This document shows positions 35,463 through 47,048 of a DNA stretch of 64,000 bases, piece after piece. A program made the position numbers and the translations under genes. Where the stretch lies: NCBI RefSeq assembly GCF_002104995.1, contig NW_024468258.1, positions 1-64,000 of the forward strand, given 5' to 3'. The notes beneath the pieces are model-generated. The model made no database searches. It was not told where the DNA came from and saw nothing but the letters and a program-made list of their open reading frames with translations. The first letter of the stretch is position 1. Each line of letters begins with the position of its first letter. The DNA comes from Linderina pennispora (lineage: Eukaryota > Kickxellomycota > Kickxellomycetes > Kickxellales > Kickxellaceae).

Positions 35463-36900
35463 GACAGCTTCTTGGCTAACCATAGTAACCCCAAGAAAGG
35501 GATATTAATCCAACTGCAGCGTGCCCTCAGTATACCCATCTTGCATTCCCTGCGCTTTAATCCAGGACACTGCGCATTGCTATACTGAAAAAACCATGGC
35601 CATCTAGTGCTGGAGTCCGCAGAGATCACCAGATCCACGCTTGATTTCAGTGTGAACTCAAAAATGGCAACACGCTTGGCATTTCCAAAGGAGTAATATG
35701 TAAACATGCAGCTTTCCTTGCAAGCGTTCCACGAAGCCGATTGGCCAAGAAAGCATTACGTACCTGCAGACACTGCCACCCATAGAAGAAACCTCCACTG
35801 CTGCTTGGTAAGCAAAGGTTTAAAAACCGCATCTCCTGCTTCTGATTTGGCTGCTCCATGTCCATACATACAAATATTCCTTCTACTCACTCTCAGCTCC
35901 TTCTACTCACTATTGCACACCATGTCCAACGTCTTTACATTTGTTAAACCATCCGCATTCAAACCCCGCACAGAGATATACCAAGGGTCATTCACTGCGA
36001 GCTCTGAGGTCGAGGCTATGCAACCAGTCTACCGGGTCTATCACAAAGGACGTGTGCTAGACATTGCTCCGGCCGACTCCAACGAAACACCGATTATCAC
36101 CTGTCGCCTGGAAGGGTTCAGACGGCGCCGAGGAAAACTGTACGGATCGAACACAATTGCACCTATAAACATGGAAGGCCGCATCAAGGACAATTGGATA
36201 ATTCACGACTTTGAGGGTAACCAGTACAAATGGAAGATCAAGTCGTTTCGCGGTCCAGCATGGGTATTGCTCGATGAGAACGAGAATATCATTGCGTCCT
36301 TCGACAGATCTGCATGGAGAAGGCATGTCAACGGACGTCTGACTATTACAAAGCCAGTATCCAAGGACTTCCTGCTAATCATCCTGCTTACAAATCGTCT
36401 GGTTCTCAGAACAGTACAGGATAAGGAAACCGCTGCGTCCGCCGCTGTTGCCACCTAAGGCATATGGTGCATATAGTTTGTTATTGCTTCGGCATTACAA
36501 TTCCGCAGAATTTTCGATGTGTTCATCTGCCAAGAAATCAAGACATGACACCCTACTTCCACTCTACGCACTGAACAGTGAAAATACAGTGGCTTTTGGT
36601 AAAACAACATGAATACATCCTGTTGTTGACACCGAGTTTTCTGCACTCTACTGCGCCTTCGAGGAATCGCAATTTATAAAGATGGCCAGCGCTTTTATCT
36701 TCAAAAAAAAGCTGCTTTCTGTTCTAGGAGCATCCATGTCCAGCAGGGCTTTTTTTTACTTCCAGTCCAGTGCGGTTTCCAACTTGACCAGTCACGGGAC
36801 CTCGGGAACTCATGGCTCTCAATCCTTGGGCCACAATGGCCTTATCGTCATTTTGAGCAGCAGGTGCCATATACAAGCAGGCGCCAGCCCCTCCAGCTTA
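35463..36900 (+). repeat. Tandem duplication unit 1 (two-gene unit)
   Basis: This is homologous to about 37020-38994, including more than 400 bp of upstream sequence (shared aggacactgcgcattgctat), one Tubby-like gene, its 3' flank (atctgccaagaaatcaagac) and the start of a second gene. In this unit the second gene survives only as a relic. Confidence 0.7.
35922..36458 (+). CDS. Tubby-like (LURP-one-related fold) protein, member 2
   Basis: This 178-residue protein starts at MSNVFTFV; the open frame upstream of this Met is 5' leader. It is predicted to form a Tubby-C-terminal/LURP-like beta barrel, based on its motif pattern: YQGSFTASSEVEAMQP, RLEGFRRRRGKLYG, IHDFEGNQYKWK, and a hydrophobic C-terminal helix (DFLLIILLTNRLV). 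Such folds bind membranes or phosphoinositides in other families; the role here is unknown. No signal peptide. It is about 90 percent identical to member 3. Confidence 0.7.
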   Translation: MSNVFTFVKPSAFKPRTEIYQGSFTASSEVEAMQPVYRVYHKGRVLDIAPADSNETPIITCRLEGFRRRRGKLYGSNTIAPINMEGRIKDNWIIHDFEGNQYKWKIKSFRGPAWVLLDENENIIASFDRSAWRRHVNGRLTITKPVSKDFLLIILLTNRLVLRTVQDKETAASAAVAT

Positions 36901-36903
36901 TGA
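36682..36903 (+). pseudogene. Relic of a Tubby-like gene (member 4 duplicate)
   Basis: The first ~120 bp align with the start of the gene at 38470: atggccagcg versus atggccaacg, and cagggctttttt shared. The protein match then disappears (MASAFIFKKK versus MANVYTFKRA). The upstream tttataaag-ATG also matches. It is a decayed second gene of duplication unit 1. Confidence 0.55.
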
Positions 36904-37389
36904 TTCCTCCTTCCTTCTTTCATATTACACATTATCATAAAATCAATAATACGTTGTGGAAAATTACCTCAGAGTAAACATACTCGAACAGTATAGGACA
37001 CCGTTCCCCTTAGCATTTTGAACACGAGATACATTTTTCTTGGCTATCCATAACAAACCTAAGATCAGGATATTAATCCAGCTGCAGTGCGTTATCAAAA
37101 TATGTATTTTGCATATCCTACATTCTAACCCAGGACACTGCGCATTGCTATACTGAAAAATCATAGCCATCTGAGGCTGGAGTCCATATAGAAATCAGGT
37201 GTTCATTTGGGGATCTCTGAGGACTCTCAAGAATGGCATTAGGCTTGGCATTTCTAAAGGAATAATATACAAATATGCAGTTCTCTTTAAGTGTCTCACA
37301 AGGTCAATTGGCCAAGAAATCAATATATGCTTGCAGACACCCGCCAACTATAAAAGACACTCCACCACTGCTGCTTGGTAAGCAATCGT

Positions 37390-37396
37390 TATAAAT
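37390..37396 (+). promoter_or_regulatory. TATA box of member 3
   Basis: TATAAAT lies 97 bp before the ATG at 37493. The duplicate upstream of member 2 has degenerated to tttaaaaa. Confidence 0.4.
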
Positions 37397-37492
37397 ACAG
37401 CACCTCTTGCCTCGGACTTGACTGCCCCATTCCCATACATACCAATATTCCTTCTACTCGCTATCGGTTCCTTCTACTCACTATTGCACACC

Positions 37493-38038
37493 ATGTCCAA
37501 CGTCTTTACATTTGTGAACCCGTCAGTGTTCAGGTCCCGCACAGAGATATACCAAGGGTCATTCACTGCGAGCTCCGAGGTCGAGGCTATGCAACCAGTC
37601 TACCGGGTCTATCACAAAGGACGTGTGCTAGACATTGCTTTGGCTGATTCCAACGAAACACCAATCATTACCTGTCGCCTGGAAGGGTTCAGACGGCGCC
37701 GAGGAAAACTGTACGGGCCGAACACAATTGCACCTATAAACATGGAAAGCTGTATGAAAGATAACTGGATAATTCACGACTTTGAGGGCAACCGGTACAA
37801 GTGGAAGGTCAAATCATTTCGTGGTCCAGACTGGACACTGCTTGATGAGAACAAGAATACTTTTGCGACCTTTGACAGATCTGGGTGGAGAATGCATGTC
37901 GCCGGACGTCTGACTATTACAAAGCCAGTATCCAAGGACTTCCTGCTAATCATCCTGCTTACAAGCCGACTGGTTCATAACACAGTACAGGATAGCGAAG
38001 CTGCCGCCGCCGCCGCCGCTTCTGCTGCTGCCAACTAA
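37493..38038 (+). CDS. Tubby-like (LURP-one-related fold) protein, member 3
   Basis: This 181-residue duplicate of member 2 carries the same blocks (YQGSFTASSEVEAMQP, RLEGFRRRRGKLYG, IHDFEGNRYKWK, DFLLIILLTSRLV) and an alanine-run tail after the last helix. Differences cluster at the N-terminus, around residues 85-110 and in the tail. Start by analogy with MSNVFTF in the other members. Function not known. Confidence 0.7.
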   Translation: MSNVFTFVNPSVFRSRTEIYQGSFTASSEVEAMQPVYRVYHKGRVLDIALADSNETPIITCRLEGFRRRRGKLYGPNTIAPINMESCMKDNWIIHDFEGNRYKWKVKSFRGPDWTLLDENKNTFATFDRSGWRMHVAGRLTITKPVSKDFLLIILLTSRLVHNTVQDSEAAAAAAASAAAN

Positions 38039-38469
38039 AGTGTTTGGTGCATATAGTTTTTTTTGACATGATTCCACAGAAGTTTCGACAAGCTTATCTG
38101 CCAAGAAATCAAGACATGGCACCTCACTTCCGCCATATATTCTGGACAGTGATGACACAAGGCTGCTGGCAAAATGGCATAAATACGCTGTTGCCGATAT
38201 CAGAGAATTAAAGTGTTTCTCTCCTTCCTATTCTTGTTCACCAGCTTCTTTTAATCTCAAATCGGTCCAGCCACCAGACTTTTCTCTCTGCTCTTTTCTT
38301 CACGCTTGCTATCTCATTCTCATAAGGCTGCTTTGGCCTGTACTTTCCCAATATATAGCTTTTACTTGGGTGCTACAGTCCGACCCAACTCGATAGCCTG
38401 TAACCCCAAACAGTTGACACTGATTATTCTGCACACCCCTGTTTTACTGAGAAACTACAACTTATAAAA

Positions 38470-38994
38470 ATGGCCAACGTTTATACCTTCAAAAGAGCTA
38501 GTCTCTTTTCAAGACACACTCATGTCTATCAGGGCTTTTTTACTTCCAAATCACAGGTTTCCGGCCTACAGCCAGCGTTTGATATCCACATTCGCAGTAC
38601 CAGCTTCGCCATGTCATCAGCAACCGCCAGTGGGAATGCTATGCTCACAGGAAAACTAGAGGGGTGCTCGGCACGCCGAGGGAAGATACATGGGCCGCAT
38701 GGTAGTGTACACATAGAAAAGGCCGGCTACTATACTCCTGAGCTGACAATCCATGACCCTACGGGCAATCCGTACTATTGGAGGATCAGTGGACGGCTGT
38801 CGGATGGCCCATGGGTGCTAGTGGATATGCACAACAATGTTTTTGCCATCTTTGCAATATCCACATTCAGCCAGCGTATTCTCGGACAAATATCAGTCGC
38901 GCAGCCTATCTCGGATGACTTCCTCCATATAATCCTTCTGACCAGTATGTTGTTTCTACGGTCTGTAGCCATAGCCAAATCCAGGAGAGACTAG
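38470..38994 (+). CDS. Tubby-like (LURP-one-related fold) protein, member 4
   Basis: This 174-residue, more divergent array member (MANVYTFKRASLFSR) keeps the order YQGFFTSKSQVSGLQP, KLEGCSARRGKIHG, IHDPTGNPYYWR and DDFLHIILLTSMLF. A TATA-like tataaaa overlaps the base just before the ATG, so either transcription starts elsewhere or it is coincidental. Duplicate of the relic at 36682. Function unknown. Confidence 0.65.
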   Translation: MANVYTFKRASLFSRHTHVYQGFFTSKSQVSGLQPAFDIHIRSTSFAMSSATASGNAMLTGKLEGCSARRGKIHGPHGSVHIEKAGYYTPELTIHDPTGNPYYWRISGRLSDGPWVLVDMHNNVFAIFAISTFSQRILGQISVAQPISDDFLHIILLTSMLFLRSVAIAKSRRD

Positions 38995-39368
38995 TTGAAT
39001 GCATATTGCAACGTCAAAAAAGTATAGCTGTACTATGTATGTGTGCACTGGAAACTGGACCACTTGTTAATCTGAACAGCCTGTGTTATAAGCCTTCAGC
39101 AGCCGTTAGCGACTGCATCCAAAATCACTGGTTTAAACTCAACACTATTTCTTGGCAGCAAACAAACAATGTGAGCGGCTGCTGCCAAGACATCATGAGA
39201 CCAGATGGCCCAGCAATCATGCCACAGCTTCAGGCAATCATCACCAGTGGGTGTTGGTTAATGGCGGCTGGACCTATAAGTGTGACGTATAAGAGCATGC
39301 CTTCTTGGTGCCAGCTGCTTGTTCTTCTCACAATCTCTTGCATACCAAAACTGTTAACAGAAATCGCC

Positions 39369-39908
39369 ATGTCCAACGTCTTTACATTTATTAGAAGCGG
39401 CGCTTTCACAAAATGTGCAAACGTCTACCAGGGATCGTTCTCGTCTAGCTCGGAGGTCGAGGGCATGCAGCCAACGTACGAAATAACTATCCGTGGTCAT
39501 GAACTGGGCGTAACATCGGCAGCATCGGGTGAAAAGCCAATCATTACTGGTCGGCTTGAGGGTCTTACAAAGCGGCGGGGGAAGGTGTACGGGTCGCATG
39601 CAATTGCAGTCATCGAAAAAACTACGGCTTTTAGACAGGGGTGGACAATCCACGACTTTGACGGCAACGAGTACAAGTGGAAGGTTGGGAGCTTTTCAAA
39701 GTGCTCGTGGGAGCTCTACGACATGAACAAGAAAATCGTCGCGACCTTTGACCGGACCAAGTGGAAAATGCATATGATAGGCCGCCTTACCATTATAAAG
39801 CCCGTCTCGCAAGAGTTCCTCGCAGTCATTCTGCTTACAAACAAGATCGTCCACACTTCAGTAAAGAAGGCAGAGCATGCTGCTGCAAACTCTGGCGGTG
39901 GCCAGTGA
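39369..39908 (+). CDS. Tubby-like (LURP-one-related fold) protein, member 5
   Basis: This is 179 residues from MSNVFTFIRSG; the upstream in-frame extension to 39006 looks like leader. It has YQGSFSSSSEVEGMQP, RLEGLTKRRGKVYG, IHDFDGNEYKWK and EFLAVILLTNKIVH. It is the best template for the missing codon in member 1. Its stop lies 17 bp from the stop of a convergent gene. Confidence 0.7.
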   Translation: MSNVFTFIRSGAFTKCANVYQGSFSSSSEVEGMQPTYEITIRGHELGVTSAASGEKPIITGRLEGLTKRRGKVYGSHAIAVIEKTTAFRQGWTIHDFDGNEYKWKVGSFSKCSWELYDMNKKIVATFDRTKWKMHMIGRLTIIKPVSQEFLAVILLTNKIVHTSVKKAEHAAANSGGGQ

Positions 39909-39925
39909 AGAGACATTTATTAAGG

Positions 39926-40408
39926 TCATCCCTTTGAAAATGTATAGCCTCCATACTTGTCGTTGTACGCGTTGGCCTCGAGATCCGCCAGCGCCTTCTG
40001 GTGTGCCGAAGTCTCAAACCACTTTTGCGACTTGGTGGCCATGGCAGCGGCTGCTGACAGCCGGCTCTTGAAGCGGTACCAGCCTGCGTGATACTTGTTT
40101 GGGGTCGTGATGCCGTACCTGCTCTCCAGCAGCTGTGCATTTGTGGTCTCTTTATCTTCAACCATCCTGACTGCCTGGAACTCGCCTGGGTGGGTCTCGC
40201 CGCGCGCAGGAATGTGCACCGACGGATCAACCATGGCCCCAGTCTTTGGGTCGCGGTGGCCAATGCCGTGTCCGATGTAGAAGGGGTTGGCTGGATCGCT
40301 GATCAGCTCTACTCCTCCAAACACAGTCTTTCCCTGCTCCTTGGCAATGTCTGTTGCCGCTGGGTACGGCGTACCAAATCCAGTGCCCTGCAAGTTGTTG
40401 ACGTCCAT
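39926..40408 (-). CDS. Hypothetical protein, 160 residues
   Basis: It has a clean ATG and intact frame (MDVNNLQGTG ... GGYTFSKG). It is hydrophilic with no signal peptide or membrane segment. The N-terminal half is Gly/Pro-rich; the C-terminal half carries a possible helix around WYRFKSRLSAAAAMATKSQKW. I recognise no family. Coding character is good and the gene is convergent with Tubby-like member 5. Confidence 0.6.
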   Translation of the reverse strand: MDVNNLQGTGFGTPYPAATDIAKEQGKTVFGGVELISDPANPFYIGHGIGHRDPKTGAMVDPSVHIPARGETHPGEFQAVRMVEDKETTNAQLLESRYGITTPNKYHAGWYRFKSRLSAAAAMATKSQKWFETSAHQKALADLEANAYNDKYGGYTFSKG

Positions 40409-41007
40409 GGTATATCAAAAAGTAGGGAAGAGCAGGGGCACACAGCAGCAGCCTGGGCATTACCCACCTGCTGGCTTCCTTAGGTGTACCCTGGCTATGT
40501 GGCATGGCGCAATATACACGTGTGACGCCAGCGGCGGCTGCCAATAATTTACTTATACTGCCCTGGCACCTGAATCCCCACTGTCACGCCACCACTGCCC
40601 GCGAGCTGCCCAGCGGCTAGATTCCAATTCGATTGGCTGATCAGGCGCCATGGGGCGGCTCGTCGGCTCGCCGGCTCAAGACCACTATTTTTGAAGTCTC
40701 AATTCGCAACTCGCCCTTACCCCCAAAAATCGCTAGAAAAAATTTTGTTTGACACAAAAGTCGAGCTAAACGCGCAACGACATAGCCAGGCGCCTTTTTA
40801 TTCTAGTTTCCACTTGTTGTCTTCTCTTCAATTTATTAACCTAGAAGGTAAGTGTGCTTGAAGTGCCCATCGCTAATCGGCGGTGAGGGAAAAAGGACGA
40901 CGACGGTCGCACGCGGTCTGCGTTTTTGTGCCCGCCACGTGGGTCTGTGGGCTGTTTTCTGCTCTAAGCCCAAGCCTTTTTATTCAGAACCGCAATCTGG
41001 TGTCTAA

Positions 41008-41837
<830 letters not shown>

Positions 41838-42937
41838 ATTACTCGTTCAAACCCTCTGTTTTTAGTTTTGTTTTTTTCCACCCAGGCATTGCTCTCCGTC
41901 TGCCCCATTTTCTCTCTGCCCACCTGCCTTTGCTAGTGGTCCGAGACTCAGTGGGGCGAGCGGGGGTGTGGCCATGGGCGGTGCCTTTGAATAAATTTCC
42001 CAAGAGACAGGATTGCTGGCGCTGGATGTCGGAAACAGGACGTCGTTGATGCGCGTGCTATTGTCAGTTCCGTTGACCCATTGTTGTGCGCTAGGACATC
42101 AGGGTATGGCTTTGCCCTCCCCAAACATGTGCCAAGGCCAGAGCCGCAGCAGGCACTAATCTGCGATGCAGGATCCTGGTGACCGCACTTCCACGACCTG
42201 CTGTGACCTGGAGCGTGGAAGGTTCTTGAATGTTTCGCAGTTCTCGGAAACAACGGGGCAGGCTATATATATGCTTTCCATTGCATACTGCCAGCAACCT
42301 GACCTGGGCTTGGGTGGCAACAGACCTATGCGATGTATGTTGCCAGTGCTTGCTTGGAATGTGCTGTCTGATATTGCCGCTCAAGCCTTTGTACATCTCG
42401 CTGCAACATCGCAACGCTGCAACATCGGAATCAAATTGGCTAATTATTAGCAATATCGATTATGAGTTCCGCTGCCATTGTCACACCCAGTGCATTGTGC
42501 GGCTCTGGTATGATTGCTGCGTTGTTGCCCGGCCCCTCTCAAAAGTCGTAATAACCCCAGGTGGCACCGCGAGCGGAGCTGATTTCTTCTACTCGGAGTG
42601 TAGATTTACCATACAAACCTTCGTTTTCGCTGCTTCCTTTAGGCGAACTTTCGAATATTACGCCGATCTGCCACCTGAGTCAGGTTACACCAGGCCTTGG
42701 CGCCGGCTCCCTTGATTTCTTCTCATCTCGGACAGGCGAGTAGTTTGGCGGTGGAAGAGCAGCAGATACAAGGAAACAAATCTGTTGTGGACACAAGGGT
42801 TAAACTGAAAGGAAACAAAAGATGCGGCCACAAACAATTCTAAATTTAGGTATCAGCACTGTGGCCCTTAAAAGCGGCCTTCTTCCTAGATCGCTTCGCC
42901 CGACACACTTTTCCTCTCTACATCCACAATACCATCT
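41838..42937. other. Gene-free intergenic region
   Basis: This is 1.1 kb between Ran and the first LtrA gene. I see no coding sequence, tRNA or clear ncRNA. CT-rich leader sequence precedes 42938. Confidence 0.35.
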
Positions 42938-44845
42938 ATGCATTCCAACAATACTTCTGCAAGCAAACCCCCCCGCACCAGCCCCGAGAGGTTTGGTCAT
43001 CCCACCGTTGCCATCGACGATATGCAACCAAATCGGCCACATAGATCAACCACCTGGGTCGGGCATGTCGACAAGTGGGAGCGGAAGGCACAGTCAAAAC
43101 AGCAGGTCGGCGGAGAACCGATATTTCAGCTTCCTTATCCGCGTCAGTTTATCGTTGATGGAACGTTGCGCCAGTCGTCATTTTCCAGTCACTCTGAATC
43201 TTTGAATCTGTTCTGGGACCTGGCATTCGTCGGCGCGATACAGCAGACATCGCACGTTCTGTTCGAGGAGGCAGACGATTTTGACGAGCCTGATCCAGAA
43301 AACAAATATGCCCTTCGGATCACTGGTTCGTCGCTCGGCTATTTTGTTATCATCTACTTCGTGATGTGGAAGACATGGATCCTTATTGAGCGCTGGTCGC
43401 AAGTGTTCGGTGCCAACGACATACTCCACCGACTCATCATCGTTTGGGAGATGGTACTGGTCGTAGGCATGGGGTCCGAGCTGCATGTTCTCTACTACTT
43501 TGACGACAATGTCTTTGTAGGCTGCTTCTGCTTGGCACGCCTTACCATTGTGCTGCTCTACGCGGCATCGATGTTTTACCTGCCGATGTTCCGCGGCGAC
43601 CTGCTCCTGACTATCGTGTTCCAGACCATCCCGATCATCATCTGGTTTGCCAGTGTCTGGGCACCCCTTGAATTTCAGTGGTACTTTTATCTTGCCTCAT
43701 CGCTTTTCGAGCTGGCTTTCAGTATCGGGGTCCCGTTAATCATTCCCATCGCAAAACGCCTCCATATCGAATGGCGTTACCACCTGGCCATGGATGTCAA
43801 CCGCACAGCCAAGCGTTTCGGCGAGTTCATAATGCTCACCCTCGGCGAATATGTACTCAATAGCTTTATCCGTGGTGATGGAGGACTAGACAGCCGTCTG
43901 GGTCGCGCCGCGCTGGGAATGATCATCGTCTCTTGCCTGCATTGGACGTACTTCCATAGCGAAGGGTCGCGTCTGAGTCAGCATGCACTGGTGCGGTCGC
44001 AGTTCACCAGCTCGGTGTGGTCACTGCTTCATCCTTTCCTCGGTGGGTTGCTTGTGACCGGGTGCTCCTCACTGTCGCGCCTTGTCAAAGAGGATGAGGA
44101 AGGCGAAGACCCAACTTCTGTCGCGTGGGCGTTCTGCGGAGGCATTGGCGGCGCATACATTACCTTGGCGCTTCTGGGGTTCACTCACCGCAGCCTTGAT
44201 GAGATCCACTACACATATGTCTCCAAGCCACTACGACTTGTAGTGCGTGCTCTCGCTGGCGCGGGGATTGTATTGCTGGGGCTTGCACACAAGCATTTGG
44301 CAAAGCGCATATACCTCCCACTGATTGTGGCTATTGTAACGTTCTTGCTGATGCTGTTCGAGATGTGCGGCCGCCTCAAGCGCCATGTGGACGATGTGGA
44401 GGATAGCTGCGACCCAGTCCTAGAGGAGACTGAGAATATCACCCGGTCACATACACACAAATCAAGGGTCTATGATGCTGCCGACAACGATAGCGATAAC
44501 GAGAAAAACGTCAGATCGCATCCCGCAGATCCCACAGCAGACAAGCTCTCGGCCGGCGGAGACACCAGCACTGACATTAGCCTTCACCCTGGATCACTGC
44601 GGCAGAGGCCAACGTTACAGCTATCCCCTGGCGATGGTGTGCAGGTTGAAATTGCCGAAGAAACCCCTACACCCACACCGGCTGCTACCGGCTCGACTAC
44701 CGCACTACGGCCAGGTGTAGCTACACCAGCTGCTGCGCGCTGGCAGAGGGCAATGTTGGTGACCCAAATCGGTATCCGTGCCAGTCGCCGGTATGACCGC
44801 GAATATAAAGTATCGGATGTCCCTGGTGCTGCCTCGTACCTTTAA
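42938..44845 (+). CDS. LtrA-family membrane protein, copy 1
   Basis: This 635-residue low-temperature-requirement-A-like protein has a hydrophilic N-terminus of about 75 residues and the family hallmark ESLNLFWDLAFVGAIQ. About ten membrane segments follow, with HLAMDVNRTAKRFGEFIMLTLGE, then a hydrophilic C-terminal tail (~130 residues). LtrA proteins are poorly understood; the bacterial founder affects growth in the cold. It is tandem with a close paralogue at 45135. Confidence 0.85.
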   Translation: MHSNNTSASKPPRTSPERFGHPTVAIDDMQPNRPHRSTTWVGHVDKWERKAQSKQQVGGEPIFQLPYPRQFIVDGTLRQSSFSSHSESLNLFWDLAFVGAIQQTSHVLFEEADDFDEPDPENKYALRITGSSLGYFVIIYFVMWKTWILIERWSQVFGANDILHRLIIVWEMVLVVGMGSELHVLYYFDDNVFVGCFCLARLTIVLLYAASMFYLPMFRGDLLLTIVFQTIPIIIWFASVWAPLEFQWYFYLASSLFELAFSIGVPLIIPIAKRLHIEWRYHLAMDVNRTAKRFGEFIMLTLGEYVLNSFIRGDGGLDSRLGRAALGMIIVSCLHWTYFHSEGSRLSQHALVRSQFTSSVWSLLHPFLGGLLVTGCSSLSRLVKEDEEGEDPTSVAWAFCGGIGGAYITLALLGFTHRSLDEIHYTYVSKPLRLVVRALAGAGIVLLGLAHKHLAKRIYLPLIVAIVTFLLMLFEMCGRLKRHVDDVEDSCDPVLEETENITRSHTHKSRVYDAADNDSDNEKNVRSHPADPTADKLSAGGDTSTDISLHPGSLRQRPTLQLSPGDGVQVEIAEETPTPTPAATGSTTALRPGVATPAAARWQRAMLVTQIGIRASRRYDREYKVSDVPGAASYL

Positions 44846-45134
44846 TGCTACTCTTTCCTTCTCACATATTTTGATGCATATTTTTAACGATAAACCCGCC
44901 AGCTATCACATCCATTGCAATATACCTACGGTCTGTATATAATGCAGAGTAGACCATGCCGATTTACTTTTGTAGACCCAAGCATGTGGGCGGAGAGATG
45001 CAGGGGCGAGACACCAGCATATTATTACCGGTGATTGATTTTGCGCTTCTAGAAAAGAAATTCATTGATATTCTATCATTCCACAAGCGCCTTGCCTTGT
45101 TCTTGCCTCAGCTGCCTTCCATTTTCTGTATAAT

Positions 45135-47048
45135 ATGTACTCTGAAAACCCGCAGAGTGGGCCAGGCGGCTCCTGTCCAGCAATTTTTGGCCAGCGCGCC
45201 GGGGATTTCGACGATACCTGCCCGAAGAGACTCAATCAATCAATGACCTGGATCGGGCATGTCGGTAAGTGGGAGCAGAAGGCACAGTCAAAACAGCAGG
45301 TCAGCGGCGAGGCGATAATTCATCTCCCGTATCCGCGGCAGTTTATCGTGGATGGCACGCTGCGACAGTCGTTCTTTGCCAGCCATTCCGATTCTCTGAA
45401 TCTGTTCTGGGACCTGGTGTTTGTCGGTGCAATCCAACGAACCTCGCATGTCCTGTTTGTGGAGTCTGGTGGCAATGAAGGTTCTGCAGCCAAATACACA
45501 CTCAGCATTACTGGCGTGTCCCTCGGATACTACATGATTATATACTTCCTGATGTGGAAGACATGGGTCATTATCGAGCGCTGGTCGCAGATATTTGGTG
45601 CCAACGACATACTTCATCGTCTCATCATCGTCTGGGAGATGTGTCTTGTTGTTGGCATGGGCTCGGAGCTAGATGTCCTGTACAGAGTCAACAATACTGT
45701 TTTCGTAGGCTGCTTCTGTCTTGCGCGCTTGACAATTGTGCTGCTTTTTGCCATGTCTATGCTCTACCTGCCAATGTTCCGCAGAGATCTGCTCCTGAAT
45801 ATCGTGGTGCAGACCATCCCAATCATCATCTGGTTTGGGAGTATTTGGGCACGCGTTGAACGCCAATGGGCTTTCTATCTGGCTGCCTCAATAGCAGAGC
45901 TCTTCTTCAGCCTTGGTATGCTTTCCATCCGCAGACTTGTTAGCCACTTTAATCTCAGCTGGCGTTACCACCTGGCCATGGATGTTAACCGGACCTCCAA
46001 GCGATTCGGCGAGTTCATAATGCTCACCCTCGGCGAATATGTACTCAATAGCTTTATCCGTGGGAATGGCGATATGGATAGTCGTCTGGGCCGCGCTGCG
46101 CTGGGAATGATTGTTGTCTCGTGTCTGCACTGGACCTACTTCCACAGCGAAGGATCACGCTTGAGTCAACATGCATTGACCCGGTCATGGGTGACAAGCA
46201 CAGCATGGCTGCTCTTGCACCCGCTGCTGGGCAGCCTGCTTGTAATTGGATGCTCCTCACTGTCGCGCCTTGTCAAAGAGGATGAAGAAGGCGAGAATCC
46301 AGCTGCTGTCGCGTGGGCGTTCTGTGGAGGCATGGGCGGCGCATACATTACCTTGGCGCTTCTGGGGTTCACTCACCGTAGTCTCGATGAAATCCACTAC
46401 ACATATGTCTCCAAGCCAGTTAGGCTAGGCGTCCGGATCGTTGTCGGGACAATGATTTGCTTGCTTGGGCTCGGCCACACACGTTTGGACAAGCGAATGT
46501 ACATTCCGCTAATTGTGGCTATTGTAGCGTTCTTGCTGATGCTGTTCGAGATGGCTGGCCGTCTCAAGCGCCGTGTGGACAATACCGACGATCCCTACAA
46601 TTCGGAGTTTGCTGAACAGGAAAACAATCTGCCCCTTGCTCCAGCCCCGCTCAAGAGAGCCAGACGTATCTTGAATGACTATAGCTGCTGTGGAGTAGAA
46701 TCCGAGACATGTTCGGCGTCGCAGGCAGGATCTGCTCCACCAATGAAGCCCGTGCTCATCAACGATGTTATCAGCAGCATCAGCCAGCTAGACCGTCCAA
46801 GCCCAAGGCAGCCGATGCTGCCCCAGCGCGCCACTGATCTAAATGCCGAAACTGTCGAAGAGTGCCCGGAACACACTCCAGTAGTTAACAGGTCTACCAG
46901 CCCACAAAGGCACGATCCGTCTGCTAGTCCCGCTGTAGCACGCTGGCATAGAGCAATACTGGTGACCCAGATCGGCATCCGTGCTGGTCGGCAGCACACC
47001 CACAACTATGATGCCAAGAATGTCCCTGGTGCTGCCTCGTGTCTCTAG
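45135..47048 (+). CDS. LtrA-family membrane protein, copy 2
   Basis: This 637-residue tandem paralogue of copy 1, 289 bp downstream on the same strand, is highly similar in the membrane core (SLNLFWDLVFVGAIQR, RFGEFIMLTLGEYVLNSFIRG). It differs in the N-terminal leader and cytosolic tail. The shared last residues (NVPGAASCL versus DVPGAASYL) suggest a conserved C-terminal signal. The ATG at 45135 is used; MTWIGHVGKW, 36 codons in, is an alternative that matches copy 1 better. Confidence 0.85.
   Translation: MYSENPQSGPGGSCPAIFGQRAGDFDDTCPKRLNQSMTWIGHVGKWEQKAQSKQQVSGEAIIHLPYPRQFIVDGTLRQSFFASHSDSLNLFWDLVFVGAIQRTSHVLFVESGGNEGSAAKYTLSITGVSLGYYMIIYFLMWKTWVIIERWSQIFGANDILHRLIIVWEMCLVVGMGSELDVLYRVNNTVFVGCFCLARLTIVLLFAMSMLYLPMFRRDLLLNIVVQTIPIIIWFGSIWARVERQWAFYLAASIAELFFSLGMLSIRRLVSHFNLSWRYHLAMDVNRTSKRFGEFIMLTLGEYVLNSFIRGNGDMDSRLGRAALGMIVVSCLHWTYFHSEGSRLSQHALTRSWVTSTAWLLLHPLLGSLLVIGCSSLSRLVKEDEEGENPAAVAWAFCGGMGGAYITLALLGFTHRSLDEIHYTYVSKPVRLGVRIVVGTMICLLGLGHTRLDKRMYIPLIVAIVAFLLMLFEMAGRLKRRVDNTDDPYNSEFAEQENNLPLAPAPLKRARRILNDYSCCGVESETCSASQAGSAPPMKPVLINDVISSISQLDRPSPRQPMLPQRATDLNAETVEECPEHTPVVNRSTSPQRHDPSASPAVARWHRAILVTQIGIRAGRQHTHNYDAKNVPGAASCL

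Noticed and set aside
39006-39368. N-terminal 121-residue extension of Tubby-like member 5
   Set aside because: All other members start at the equivalent of MSNVFTF, and TATA-like sites lie inside the extension, so it is leader sequence.
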